From an uncultured Prevotellaceae bacterium (GTDB lineage Bacteria; Bacteroidota; Bacteroidia; Bacteroidales; Bacteroidaceae), in contig CASFNA010000001.1 of the NCBI GenBank assembly GCA_949295905.1, positions 31,060 through 95,059 on the forward strand: DNA of 64,000 nt. The letters run 5' to 3'. Positions 45,062 through 53,540 of this stretch are shown here, piece by piece; position 1 is the first letter of the stretch; each line of letters opens with the position of its first letter. The notes beneath the pieces were generated by a model. It had not been told where the DNA came from, made no database searches, and saw only the letters and a program-made list of their open reading frames with translations. The position numbers were made by a program, and so were the translations under genes.

Positions 45062-45149
45062 TTGCGAAAAGCGGCCTTTGGCATTGCCAAAGGCCGCTTT
45101 TCGTGTTGTAAAAGGCCGTCTTTTACAACACGAAAAGCCACGTTTAGGA
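45062..45149. repeat. 22-nt-unit intergenic repeat, copy E
   Basis: Four contiguous units of exactly 22 nt starting at 45062, 45084, 45106 and 45128. Neighbouring units are inverted copies: 45065-45083 pairs perfectly with 45085-45103, and 45096-45114 pairs perfectly with 45120-45138. The two 19-bp hairpins share 45096-45103, so only one can form at a time. It follows the htpG stop by 16 bp. Confidence 0.85.
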
Positions 45150-45225
45150 ACAAGGGAGCTTTTATGGCGAATTTCATCCATGACAAAAACAAAGATGAAA
45201 AAATACAACCAATAAGAAAAATCAC

Positions 45226-45233
45226 TATCTTTG
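45226..45233 (+). promoter_or_regulatory. -7 promoter element for the DUF389 gene
   Basis: TATCTTTG on the plus strand, 59 bp before the start at 45293; no TTTG at the expected distance. Confidence 0.5.
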
Positions 45234-45292
45234 CAGCATAGCGCGAACACATAAGCACTATAAACAATATATCAACGACAAATTGTAAAGCC

Positions 45293-46678
45293 ATGGAACA
45301 GAAAAACACAACAAACGACATTCTTATGAAAACAAGGCTGACCGCTGTGGAAATACTGAAAAAATACTTCAACGCCATGCCCGACAAAGAAAACGAGGAA
45401 GACACAATAAAAAGCATCAGTGCCGGAGTGTCGTTCCACGGAGCTACGCTCTGGGTCTTGGTGTTCGCCATATTCATAGCCTCGCTCGGCCTCAACGTCA
45501 ACTCCACCGCCGTGATAATAGGAGCCATGCTCATATCGCCATTGATGGGGCCAATCATAGGCATGGGACTTGCCGTAGGCATCAACGACTTCGAACTGCT
45601 GAAGCGGTCAGCCAAAAACTATGTCGTGGCAACCGTGATAAGCGTCATCACCGCAACCGTCTACTTTCTGCTCACACCCCTGGACGAAGCCCAGTCTGAA
45701 CTGCTCGCGCGCACATCCCCCACCCTTTACGACGTCCTGATAGCCCTGTTCGGCGGCGCTGCCGGCATAGTGGCTCTGGCAACCAAAGGCAAGGGCAACG
45801 TGCTGCCGGGCGTAGCCATAGCCACAGCGCTGATGCCACCGTTGTGTACGGCAGGCTTCGGCATTGCCACAGGCAACTTCTACTATTTCCTCGGAGCGTT
45901 CTACCTATTCTTCATCAACACCGTATTCATAAGCCTTGCCACCTACTTGGGCGTAAGGATGATGAAGTTCAAGCAAAAAAGCTTCATCGACAGCGACCAT
46001 TACGCAAAAGTAAGGCGATATATTATAATTACGGTGGCCGTCACCATGGTGCCTGCGGCATTCATGACATACAACATTATAAAGGAAAGCATATTCAAGA
46101 CCAACGTGAACAAGTTTGTCAATGACAAGCTTGAGAACGTCGGCACGCGGGTAATATCATACGACATAAACAAAGACAGCCTTACACTGCGCATCATAGC
46201 CGTTGGCAAGGAATTGTCTGAAAACACAATAAAAAGCGCGGAACAGGCCATGGCCGACTACAAGCTCGGGCGATACCGGCTGCAAGTGATACAAGGGTCG
46301 GAGTCTGACTCGGTAATGATGCTCAACGACAAGATAGCCAACATGCGCACGTCCTCAGACAATTACGCAGCCATGTTCCATGAAGAGGCAAACAAGGCGG
46401 CCATCCTGCAAAAATCGCTCAATGAATATGCACGGTACGGAGAAATCGCACCTACAATCGCAAAAGAAGCCAAAGCATTGTTTCCACAGACAGAAAACAT
46501 CAGCCTGGCTGTAGCCAACGAAGCATCGGCAGACACTACTACCGTAAAAAGATACGTCGTAGCAATTGTAAACACCGAAAGAAAAAGCGTCCTGACAACA
46601 GACGAGCAGGCAAGAATGACGGACTGGCTGAAAACAAGGCTTGCCGTAGATTCAATACAGATTATCAGCAGACATTAA
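45293..46678 (+). CDS. DUF389-family membrane protein
   Basis: 461 residues. About seven hydrophobic helices between 50 and 280, with the family core SLGLNVNSTAVIIGAMLISPLMGPIIGMGLA and GVAIATALMPPLCTAGFGIA. A soluble C-terminal domain (about 290-461) begins VNKFVNDKLENVGTRVISYDI and contains a helical stretch. The family is widespread and of unknown function; transport has been suggested. Single-gene unit between repeat E and the terminator at 46706. Confidence 0.87.
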   Translation: MEQKNTTNDILMKTRLTAVEILKKYFNAMPDKENEEDTIKSISAGVSFHGATLWVLVFAIFIASLGLNVNSTAVIIGAMLISPLMGPIIGMGLAVGINDFELLKRSAKNYVVATVISVITATVYFLLTPLDEAQSELLARTSPTLYDVLIALFGGAAGIVALATKGKGNVLPGVAIATALMPPLCTAGFGIATGNFYYFLGAFYLFFINTVFISLATYLGVRMMKFKQKSFIDSDHYAKVRRYIIITVAVTMVPAAFMTYNIIKESIFKTNVNKFVNDKLENVGTRVISYDINKDSLTLRIIAVGKELSENTIKSAEQAMADYKLGRYRLQVIQGSESDSVMMLNDKIANMRTSSDNYAAMFHEEANKAAILQKSLNEYARYGEIAPTIAKEAKALFPQTENISLAVANEASADTTTVKRYVVAIVNTERKSVLTTDEQARMTDWLKTRLAVDSIQIISRH

Positions 46679-46705
46679 GAACTGCACATTTGCGCCCTTT
46701 CAACA

Positions 46706-46739
46706 CGTATTGCCATGTCGCAGCAGACATGGCAATACG
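46706..46739. terminator. Two-way terminator between convergent genes
   Basis: Perfect 14-bp stem (46706-46719 with 46726-46739), 6-nt loop, 27 bp after the DUF389 gene and 2 bp before the end of the DUF6057-like gene. Confidence 0.8.
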
Positions 46740-46741
46740 CG

Positions 46742-47893
46742 TTATTTCCTGTGATAAAAATAATAGAACCAGTAAGTGTCGCCGTACATGTCGCGCACAT
46801 ACGACTCACGCTCACGCAAATCTGTATATTTCCTTTCCAATTTCTGGAAATCAGCATAATCCGCATCAAGGACTTCATTGTGAAACACCAAGACTGGATT
46901 TGACCTCAAATGTGTGTACAACGTCAAAGCCTCCTTATAGTGCTTGGGCAACGACGGTGATGTAAGGCTGTACTTACGACGAATCACATCGACAAACGCA
47001 TCAATATTCTTGTCGAGCAGATATCCGCAAAGAACATAGTCAGTTACAGGCTTTCTGCCCAAACCGTTCCTTTCTATGTAAAGCAAATACTCCATCGGAG
47101 TCATATCTCCTTTTTTACGTATGCTCAACGCCCTTACTATCCTATCTTCTGGATAAAGCAGGCATCTCACGCCCTTGCCATCGGGCAACAACGCATATGA
47201 ACCTCCCGTAAGCGGAAATTCAAACAAGCGTTCGCCCAATTGTCCGCTCCTTGACAGCGCATATGTACGAAGCATCGTAAGGCTTGCATCCGTTTCATCT
47301 AATTTCTCACCAACCATAAGCGCCTTCGAATAAGCTCCACTGCCCAACAAGCGTTCTACGCGCAACCGGTAATGCAAAACGCTGTCATTGTTGCCACACA
47401 AACAAACCGCGATGAACATGCAGGCCATGAGTAAAAGATTTTTCCATAGCACACTGATTGGAGCCGAATATGAAGGGAGCAACGTCTCTATCCAATTGTA
47501 TTTCACCGCCAGCGACAAAAATACATATACGGCAAGCAACAACGGGGCAAGCCACAGCCACAATCCACGCAAAGGACTTACACTAAAATCGACTTCCACA
47601 TCGGTCAATGCCGCCAACAGCAACAACGACGGGAAATATGAAAGCGCATGGCATACCCTGTCAAGACCTCCAAGCCGCTTTGCGCCAAGATGTACAAGAT
47701 AAAGGACTGCGGTTATCACAACAGTTCCTACCGTACGGTCATAATGCGTCGCCCCACCAGACAAGACATGCTGAACCATAGACAACAAATCTGCCTGGAA
47801 GAAATACAGATATACAAAAACAAACAACAAGAAAACAATAGCACACGCCGTTTGAAGCAGTGTGCCATTGTTTGCCGGATAATTACGCGTCAT
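46742..47893 (-). CDS. DUF6057-like membrane protein
   Basis: 383 residues. N-terminal half with five or six membrane helices (about 10-175), then a soluble helical part with LLGSGAYSKALMVGEKLDETDASLTMLRTYALSRSGQL, which reads like TPR helices, and a C-terminus rich in Tyr (YGDTYWFYYFYHRK). I place it near DUF6057 from this layout with moderate certainty. Last gene of the four-gene operon, 1 bp after glgB. Its task beside a glycogen enzyme is unknown. Confidence 0.65.
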   Translation of the reverse strand: MTRNYPANNGTLLQTACAIVFLLFVFVYLYFFQADLLSMVQHVLSGGATHYDRTVGTVVITAVLYLVHLGAKRLGGLDRVCHALSYFPSLLLLAALTDVEVDFSVSPLRGLWLWLAPLLLAVYVFLSLAVKYNWIETLLPSYSAPISVLWKNLLLMACMFIAVCLCGNNDSVLHYRLRVERLLGSGAYSKALMVGEKLDETDASLTMLRTYALSRSGQLGERLFEFPLTGGSYALLPDGKGVRCLLYPEDRIVRALSIRKKGDMTPMEYLLYIERNGLGRKPVTDYVLCGYLLDKNIDAFVDVIRRKYSLTSPSLPKHYKEALTLYTHLRSNPVLVFHNEVLDADYADFQKLERKYTDLRERESYVRDMYGDTYWFYYFYHRK

Positions 47894-47894
47894 G

Positions 47895-49964
47895 TCAGTT
47901 TTTCTTTAATACCACGGCAGAACGTGCCGGTATGTAAAGCTTAAGCCACTCCTTATGGTCTTTCACATAAAGAGGGTCATAATTTGTAACATGCGTCATC
48001 GTGTCGTCGGCAAACCCGTTGCCGCCAAACGCTTTCGCATCTGTGTTCAATACCACGTCATAAGACCCCGTAGGAACAAGGAAGCCATAATCGGTAAACG
48101 AACGTGACGGACTGAAATTGAAGACAAAAACCAAATCACCACGCATGAAAGCAAGCACTTGGTCGCCGTCATTGTGCCAAATCTCTTGAACCGGAGTGTT
48201 CTGGAAATTGCGTACACTCTTTATTACCTTAAGCATCTCACGGTCGAAATCGCCAAGATAATGGTAACAAAGCTCATGATTGTCTACCAAGTTCCATTGC
48301 CTGCGGGCATACTTATAACTCCATCCGTTTCCTTCACGTGGGAAATCAATCCACTCCGGGTGTCCGAACTCATTGCCCATGAAGTTAAGATAACCGCCAT
48401 TTATGGCTGCCGCAGTGACAAGACGTATCATCTTATGAAGCGCGATGCCACGGTGCACGGTCTCATTCTCATCACCTTTCTTGAAATGCCAATACATGTC
48501 AGCGTCAATAAGGCGGAATATGATTGTCTTGTCGCCAACCAAAGCCTGGTCATGGCTCTCGCAATAACTAATCGTCTTTTCATCCGGGCGGCGGTTCTTC
48601 ACCTCCCAGAATATGCTGCTCGGTTTCCAATCCTCGTCGCTCCTCTCCTTTATGGTCTTAATCCAATAATCAGGAATGTTCATGGCCATACGGTAATCAA
48701 AGCCATATCCGCCGTCCTCGAACTTTGCCGCAAGACCTGGCATTCCGCTAACCTCCTCGGCTATCGTTATCGCATCAGGATTAACTTCGTGTATCAGTTT
48801 GTTTGCAAGGGTCAGATAACAAATGGCGTTGTCATCCTCGTGACCGTTGAAATAATCTGCATAATTGCAGAATGCCTCGCCAAGACCATGACTATAGTAC
48901 AACATTGACGTTACGCCGTCAAAACGGAAGCCGTCAAAGTGAAACTCTTTCAACCAATACTTGCAATTGCTCAACAAGAAATGTATTACCTCATCCTTGC
49001 CATAATCAAAGCAAAGGCTGTCCCATGCGGGATGCTCATGCTTGTCACCAGGATAAAAATACTGGTTCGGGTCGCCAGCCAAGTTGCCAAGTCCTTCAAC
49101 TTCATTCTTTACCGCGTGGCTGTGCACAATATCCATAATCACGGCAATGCCGTTACGGTGAGCCTCATCTATCAGGGCCTTAAGCTCCTCCGGAGTGCCG
49201 AAACGGCTTGAGGCTGCAAAAAAGCTGCTGACATGATAACCGAACGAGCCGTAATAAGGATGCTCTTGTATTGCCATTATCTGAATACAATTGTAACCGT
49301 CAGCTATAACACGAGGCAAAACATTATCCTTGAATTCCGTATATGTCCCGACTTTCTCGGCATCCTGCGCCATACCTATATGGCATTCATATATCAGCAA
49401 CGGATTCTTATTAGGCTTGAACTTCTTTTTCTTCCACACGTATGGTTCAGGGTTCCAAACCTGAGCCGAAAATATTTTTGTTGCATCATCTTGTACGACC
49501 CTCTGCGCCCAAGCAGGAATTCTTTCACCATGGCCACCATCCCAATAGACGTGCATCTTATAAAGGTCGCCATGCTTGATGCCCTTTTCGGATATCTTTA
49601 GCTCCCAGTTGCCTGTTCCCTCTATTCTTTTAGCCTTATACTTCTCGGACTCCTGCCAATTGTTGAAATCACCGACAAGGTATATCGCAGTAGCATTGGG
49701 AGCCCACTCCCTGAACACCCATCCACGTGACAATTTGTGCAAGCCATAGTAATCATATCCACTTGCAAACCCTTCAAGCGTGTTCTTGCCGCCATGCGTC
49801 AACTGGTTGATTTTCCATACGGCATGGTCGTGCCGGCCACGTATTGCATCCTCATACGGAGCAAGATATCCGTCATTTGCCACTAAGCCAATGTGCTCTG
49901 GCTGCTTCGCCACCGACGAGGCAGCTTCTTTGGTTTTAACCGTTTTAGTCTTTCGCGTTACCAT
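47895..49964 (-). CDS. glgB: 1,4-alpha-glucan branching enzyme
   Basis: 689 residues. Introduces alpha-1,6 branches in glycogen. N-terminal carbohydrate-binding (CBM48-type) domain with REWAPNATAIYLVGDFNNW, then a GH13 barrel: catalytic nucleophile Asp in GFRFDGVTSMLYY, acid Glu in IAEEVSGMPG and the transition-state Asp in ESHDQALVG. The pattern is of the eukaryote-like subgroup. The first ~20 residues are Lys/Thr/Ser-rich and probably disordered. Third gene of the operon; no other glycogen gene is in the window. Confidence 0.95.
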   Translation of the reverse strand: MVTRKTKTVKTKEAASSVAKQPEHIGLVANDGYLAPYEDAIRGRHDHAVWKINQLTHGGKNTLEGFASGYDYYGLHKLSRGWVFREWAPNATAIYLVGDFNNWQESEKYKAKRIEGTGNWELKISEKGIKHGDLYKMHVYWDGGHGERIPAWAQRVVQDDATKIFSAQVWNPEPYVWKKKKFKPNKNPLLIYECHIGMAQDAEKVGTYTEFKDNVLPRVIADGYNCIQIMAIQEHPYYGSFGYHVSSFFAASSRFGTPEELKALIDEAHRNGIAVIMDIVHSHAVKNEVEGLGNLAGDPNQYFYPGDKHEHPAWDSLCFDYGKDEVIHFLLSNCKYWLKEFHFDGFRFDGVTSMLYYSHGLGEAFCNYADYFNGHEDDNAICYLTLANKLIHEVNPDAITIAEEVSGMPGLAAKFEDGGYGFDYRMAMNIPDYWIKTIKERSDEDWKPSSIFWEVKNRRPDEKTISYCESHDQALVGDKTIIFRLIDADMYWHFKKGDENETVHRGIALHKMIRLVTAAAINGGYLNFMGNEFGHPEWIDFPREGNGWSYKYARRQWNLVDNHELCYHYLGDFDREMLKVIKSVRNFQNTPVQEIWHNDGDQVLAFMRGDLVFVFNFSPSRSFTDYGFLVPTGSYDVVLNTDAKAFGGNGFADDTMTHVTNYDPLYVKDHKEWLKLYIPARSAVVLKKN

Positions 49965-49996
49965 AATGCAAGTTTTATATTATGGAGTATTTAAAC

Positions 49997-50440
49997 TTAA
50001 GCCAACACCTTGAATATGGCTTTCTTTATCTCTGCCGCATTTGATATGCAAGGGGCATGTCCGTCCTGTGGAAAGAATATGGCAAACTCTCCCGGCTTGC
50101 AGGTCACATATGTATCGGCCATACCCTCATACTTGGTAATGTCTTTAACCGAGTTGTATTCCGCATCAGGAAGACCGCACAAAGGTGTGTATCCATACGT
50201 TTCCTCCCCACTAAGAGGTATCTGTATGTCTATCATCTTCTTATGGGTTTCGAGCACGGCAGTTTCCCGTGTTTTTCCCTTTGCTATCTGGACATTTACA
50301 AACAAATCTGTACCCTTTATTTCATGTTTGCCTATTTCGAGACTGTTCAAGTCATTTGCCTTGATAAAATCAACAACCTCCTTGAACAACGGATTCAGCG
50401 AGACATATTTTTCCAAATTCTCAAGCGTGTCTATTACCAT
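49997..50440 (-). CDS. YhcH/YjgK/YiaL family protein
   Basis: 147 residues, the usual size. Cupin-like fold; the metal-site pattern is seen in ETHKKMIDIQIPLSGEE and EFAIFFPQDGHAPC. E. coli relatives are tied to sialic acid or sugar-acid metabolism, possibly as sugar isomerases or mutarotases, without firm proof. Here it lies between a MORN protein and glgB (20-bp and 32-bp gaps), so a sugar-related task is plausible but unproved. Confidence 0.9.
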   Translation of the reverse strand: MVIDTLENLEKYVSLNPLFKEVVDFIKANDLNSLEIGKHEIKGTDLFVNVQIAKGKTRETAVLETHKKMIDIQIPLSGEETYGYTPLCGLPDAEYNSVKDITKYEGMADTYVTCKPGEFAIFFPQDGHAPCISNAAEIKKAIFKVLA

Positions 50441-50460
50441 AATATTATAAGTTTAAAAGA

Positions 50461-51570
50461 TTATTGAACTCTGTTGCCTAAAATATACATCCCTTGCGAT
50501 ATAATGTTGCCATTACGGTCTTTCTCTATATATTTGCCGTCACGGTAATCGTCCTTGTATGTGCCCTCAAAGCGTTTTCCGTCTTTATCAACCTCAAGTG
50601 CGGCACCATTACGTTTCCCGTTACGGTAAATTCCCTTAAACTTGCTTCCATCCGAGAAATGGATTATAACCTCTCCATCCATAACTCCGTCTTTGAACTC
50701 ACCTTCATACACATCACCGTTATGCTTCGTCAGCTTCCCATGCCCGTTCTGCCGGTCGTGTTTCCAATAACCGTTATACACATCGCCATTACTCCACTGC
50801 ATAACACCGTGCCCGTCCTTGTCACCTACGGTAAAATGTCCGGTATAACGGTCACCATTGGCAAACGTAAATATACCTTCACCCGTGCGGCGTCCCCTTA
50901 CATAATCACCTTCGTAAACGTCGCCGTTCTGGAATTTATATATACCCTTCCCGTTTTGTACGTCTTCCAACCATTCACCTATATAAACGTCACCGTCTGC
51001 ATACTTGTTTGTGCCTTTGCCTGAACGAAGGTTGTCAGCCCACATCCCGTCGTATGTCGTCCCGTCCCCCCAGTCGAAGAAACCCTTGCCGTGCTTCTTG
51101 TCATCCTTCCATTCTCCGTCATAATAAGCTCCGCCATTATATGTATACCGGCCCTTGCCATTACGCTTGTCCTGGTACCAGTTACCGTCATACTTGTCAC
51201 CGTTATAATAAAACATAACCCCGTGTCCTTGCTGATAGTCCCTGAACCATAAGCCTACATACTTGTTGTTATTCATAAAATAATATGTTCCACGACCATG
51301 CTGCTGGTCTTGGAACCATTCACCGTCATACTTTTCTCCATCAGAGAATGTATAGACTCCATATCCTTGGCGCTTACCCTTTACATATGAGCCCTCATAT
51401 GTGTCTCCGTTCCTATATACGGTCTTGCCTTTTCCATTAGGCTTGCCCGATACTATTTCACCCTGATACGTTCCTCCGTCTTTCGTCTCGCAAGAGCCCA
51501 AAGTTATCTTTTGGGCGTTAAGGGCCAGAGGGACAATCAACATTATTACAAGCAATATATTGTTCTTCAC
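50461..51570 (-). CDS. Exported MORN-repeat protein
   Basis: 369 residues from a GTG at 51570, which opens a signal peptide (NNILLVIMLIVPLALNAQ). The only earlier start, a TTG, lies inside the promoter. The mature protein is about 14 consecutive MORN repeats, each 23 residues, of the type YxGxWxxxxxxGxGxxxxxxGD, e.g. VYEGDYVRGRRTGEGIF. MORN repeats form beta-hairpin ladders that bind lipids or proteins. First gene of the operon with YhcH, glgB and the DUF6057-like gene. Confidence 0.87.
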   Translation of the reverse strand: MKNNILLVIMLIVPLALNAQKITLGSCETKDGGTYQGEIVSGKPNGKGKTVYRNGDTYEGSYVKGKRQGYGVYTFSDGEKYDGEWFQDQQHGRGTYYFMNNNKYVGLWFRDYQQGHGVMFYYNGDKYDGNWYQDKRNGKGRYTYNGGAYYDGEWKDDKKHGKGFFDWGDGTTYDGMWADNLRSGKGTNKYADGDVYIGEWLEDVQNGKGIYKFQNGDVYEGDYVRGRRTGEGIFTFANGDRYTGHFTVGDKDGHGVMQWSNGDVYNGYWKHDRQNGHGKLTKHNGDVYEGEFKDGVMDGEVIIHFSDGSKFKGIYRNGKRNGAALEVDKDGKRFEGTYKDDYRDGKYIEKDRNGNIISQGMYILGNRVQ

Positions 51571-51597
51571 GATTAAGCGATATTTTAAATTTATCAC

Positions 51598-51628
51598 CAA
51601 AAGTAATAAAAATCCGCCACCGGGCAAA
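51598..51628 (-). promoter_or_regulatory. Promoter of the MORN - YhcH - glgB - DUF6057 operon
   Basis: TTTG (51625-51628), 19-bp spacer, TACTTTTG (51598-51605) on the minus strand, 27 bp before the GTG start. Confidence 0.75.
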
Positions 51629-51678
51629 AATATTTCTTAAAAATCATTTGCCCAAAGACGTTTATTGAGAAATATTAG

Positions 51679-51686
51679 TATCTTTG
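51679..51686 (+). promoter_or_regulatory. -7 promoter element for the HPPK-like gene
   Basis: TATCTTTG on the plus strand, 92 bp before the ATG at 51779; TTTG lies too far upstream (28 bp). Confidence 0.45.
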
Positions 51687-51778
51687 CTAAAAATATTAAA
51701 CCCATCAAACCATGGCTGCAGACCATGTTTTCAGCCATATCCGGTTGCAGATGTAAGACTTTTAACCGTAAAACAAAA

Positions 51779-52165
51779 ATGCCAATGACAGAACGGCAAG
51801 AACTCATATTGGCGCTTGGAAGCAATTGCGAACAGGAAGAAAGCATGGCGGAAGCGCAATCAAAATTACGCGAAATGTTCGGACGCAACATAATATTCAG
51901 CAAATGCGCCTGGACAGAGCCCATCGGCATCAAGTCTGACAAGTTTCTCAATTGCCTTGCCTTCACATATACATCCCACAACATTGAAAACATCAATAAA
52001 GCGGTGAAACACATTGAAAAGAAGTGTGGCAGCCGTAAGCGCGCCCGTACCAACAACATAATTAAAATGGATATCGACATATTGAAATACGGGAAGCAGA
52101 TTTTACACGGGGACGACTGGAACCGGAAATACGTAATCAACTTAATGAAAGAATGCCCGTTCTGA
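51779..52165 (+). CDS. Short HPPK-like protein (pyrophosphokinase of folate synthesis, divergent)
   Basis: 128 residues from the ATG at 51779, chosen because the family N-terminus follows at once (LILALGSNCEQEESM). HPPK transfers pyrophosphate to 6-hydroxymethyl-dihydropterin. Seen: ALGSN, WTEPIGIKSDKFLNCLAFT, and MDIDILKYGKQIL, the two metal-binding Asp of the DIDIL motif. The usual GR.....PPR segment reads KKCGSRKRARTNNIIKMDIDIL, and the protein is about 30 residues shorter than typical. Either a minimal HPPK or a relative with changed function. Confidence 0.7.
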   Translation: MPMTERQELILALGSNCEQEESMAEAQSKLREMFGRNIIFSKCAWTEPIGIKSDKFLNCLAFTYTSHNIENINKAVKHIEKKCGSRKRARTNNIIKMDIDILKYGKQILHGDDWNRKYVINLMKECPF

Positions 52166-52250
52166 TTATTAATGCAAACATTAACACGCCTGGCATCAAT
52201 CTGCAACAAACATACTGAAACCCGACTTACAACAACTGAAAACATCAACA

Positions 52251-53540
52251 ATGCAAAAAGCAAGACTCATAATCATAGCTATCGCATTATGCGCAATTGC
52301 AAACGCAAAAGCGCAAGACTTCGACAGATACTTCACCGACCGCACACTGCGCCTTGACTACATTTTCTCAGGCAACAAGCCACAACAACAAATAAGCCTG
52401 GCTGAAATGCAATCCATGCCGCATTGGTATGGCAAGCGCCAAAGGCTGGCCGAAGTGCCGGTTGAAGGCAACGGTCAGATAACAGTACGACAACACCGAG
52501 GAGACAGCATAATATACAGAAACTCATTCTCTACGCTGTTCCAGGAATGGCTTTCCTATGACGAGGCAAAGGGGCCGGGAAAAGCTTTCGAGAACGTTTT
52601 TCTCGTGCCGATGCCAAAGGACACCGTTGACATAACCGTGGAACTACGTGACAACAGGCGGCAGACATCTGCAACATACACCCACACCGTTGTGCCGACA
52701 GACATCCTCGTAAGGCATTCTGGCGAACGCGGCACAACGCCTTACGAGACCTTGCAGCAGGCCGCCGACACTTCACGGTGTATACACATAGCCTTCGTGG
52801 CCGAAGGTTATACGGAAAGCGAGATGGGCACATACATCAAAGACGCCCGTGAGGCAATGGAAGCCATATTCTCACACGAGCCGTTCAAGTCGTCAAGAAA
52901 CAAGTTCAACATCATTGCTGTGAAGTCGGCTTCAAAGGAAAGCGGCACAAGCGAGCCTTCAAAAGGCGTATGGAAGGACACCTCGTTAGGCTCGCATTTC
53001 GACACGTTCTATAGTGACCGATACCTTACCACGCTGAACCTGGCAACCCTGCACGACCGTCTTGCTGGCACACCCTACGAACACATTATAATATTGGTAA
53101 ATACAGACCAGTACGGCGGTGGCGGCATACTTAACTCTTATGTGCTGTCAATGACGCACCACCCGATGTTCAAGCCTGTGGTGGTACACGAGTTCGGACA
53201 CAGCTTCGGAGGGCTTGCCGACGAGTACGCCTACGACTTCGAGCAAATCCCCATGTATCCGCACGACGTGGAACCATGGGAGCCCAACATCACGACGCTG
53301 CACGATTTTCACGGAAAATGGGAGCAACTTATATCACCAAACACCCCCATCCCGACACCCGAAAGCAACAACCCAGACACCATAAAAAATAAAATAGGGC
53401 TTTTTGAGGGAGCCGGTTACAGCATGAAAGGCGTGTACAGAGGTATGCAAGACTGCCGTATGCGCACCAACGAAAACCCCGAGTTTTGTACCATTTGCCG
53501 CAACTCGCTCCAACGCCTTATCGATTTTTACACGAAGTGA
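52251..53540 (+). CDS. Exported M64-family (IgA-type) metallopeptidase
   Basis: 429 residues with a signal peptide (about 1-21, ending AKAQ). N-terminal beta domain (about 25-150, FENVFLVPMPKDTVDITVELRD) and a zinc peptidase domain with CIHIAFVAEGYTESEM, VNTDQYGGGGILNSY and VVVHEFGHSFGGLADEY near 313, where the HExxH His and a downstream Asp/Glu bind zinc. Cysteines cluster at the end (QDCRMRTNENPEFCTICR), a hallmark of the family. M64 members are secreted; a gut anaerobe member cleaves IgA. Substrate here unknown. Stop overlaps the next start (GTGA). Confidence 0.92.
   Translation: MQKARLIIIAIALCAIANAKAQDFDRYFTDRTLRLDYIFSGNKPQQQISLAEMQSMPHWYGKRQRLAEVPVEGNGQITVRQHRGDSIIYRNSFSTLFQEWLSYDEAKGPGKAFENVFLVPMPKDTVDITVELRDNRRQTSATYTHTVVPTDILVRHSGERGTTPYETLQQAADTSRCIHIAFVAEGYTESEMGTYIKDAREAMEAIFSHEPFKSSRNKFNIIAVKSASKESGTSEPSKGVWKDTSLGSHFDTFYSDRYLTTLNLATLHDRLAGTPYEHIIILVNTDQYGGGGILNSYVLSMTHHPMFKPVVVHEFGHSFGGLADEYAYDFEQIPMYPHDVEPWEPNITTLHDFHGKWEQLISPNTPIPTPESNNPDTIKNKIGLFEGAGYSMKGVYRGMQDCRMRTNENPEFCTICRNSLQRLIDFYTK

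Noticed and set aside
51571-51627. TTG start giving a longer MORN protein
   Set aside because: The TTG lies within the upstream element of the promoter at 51598-51628, so it cannot be in the mRNA.
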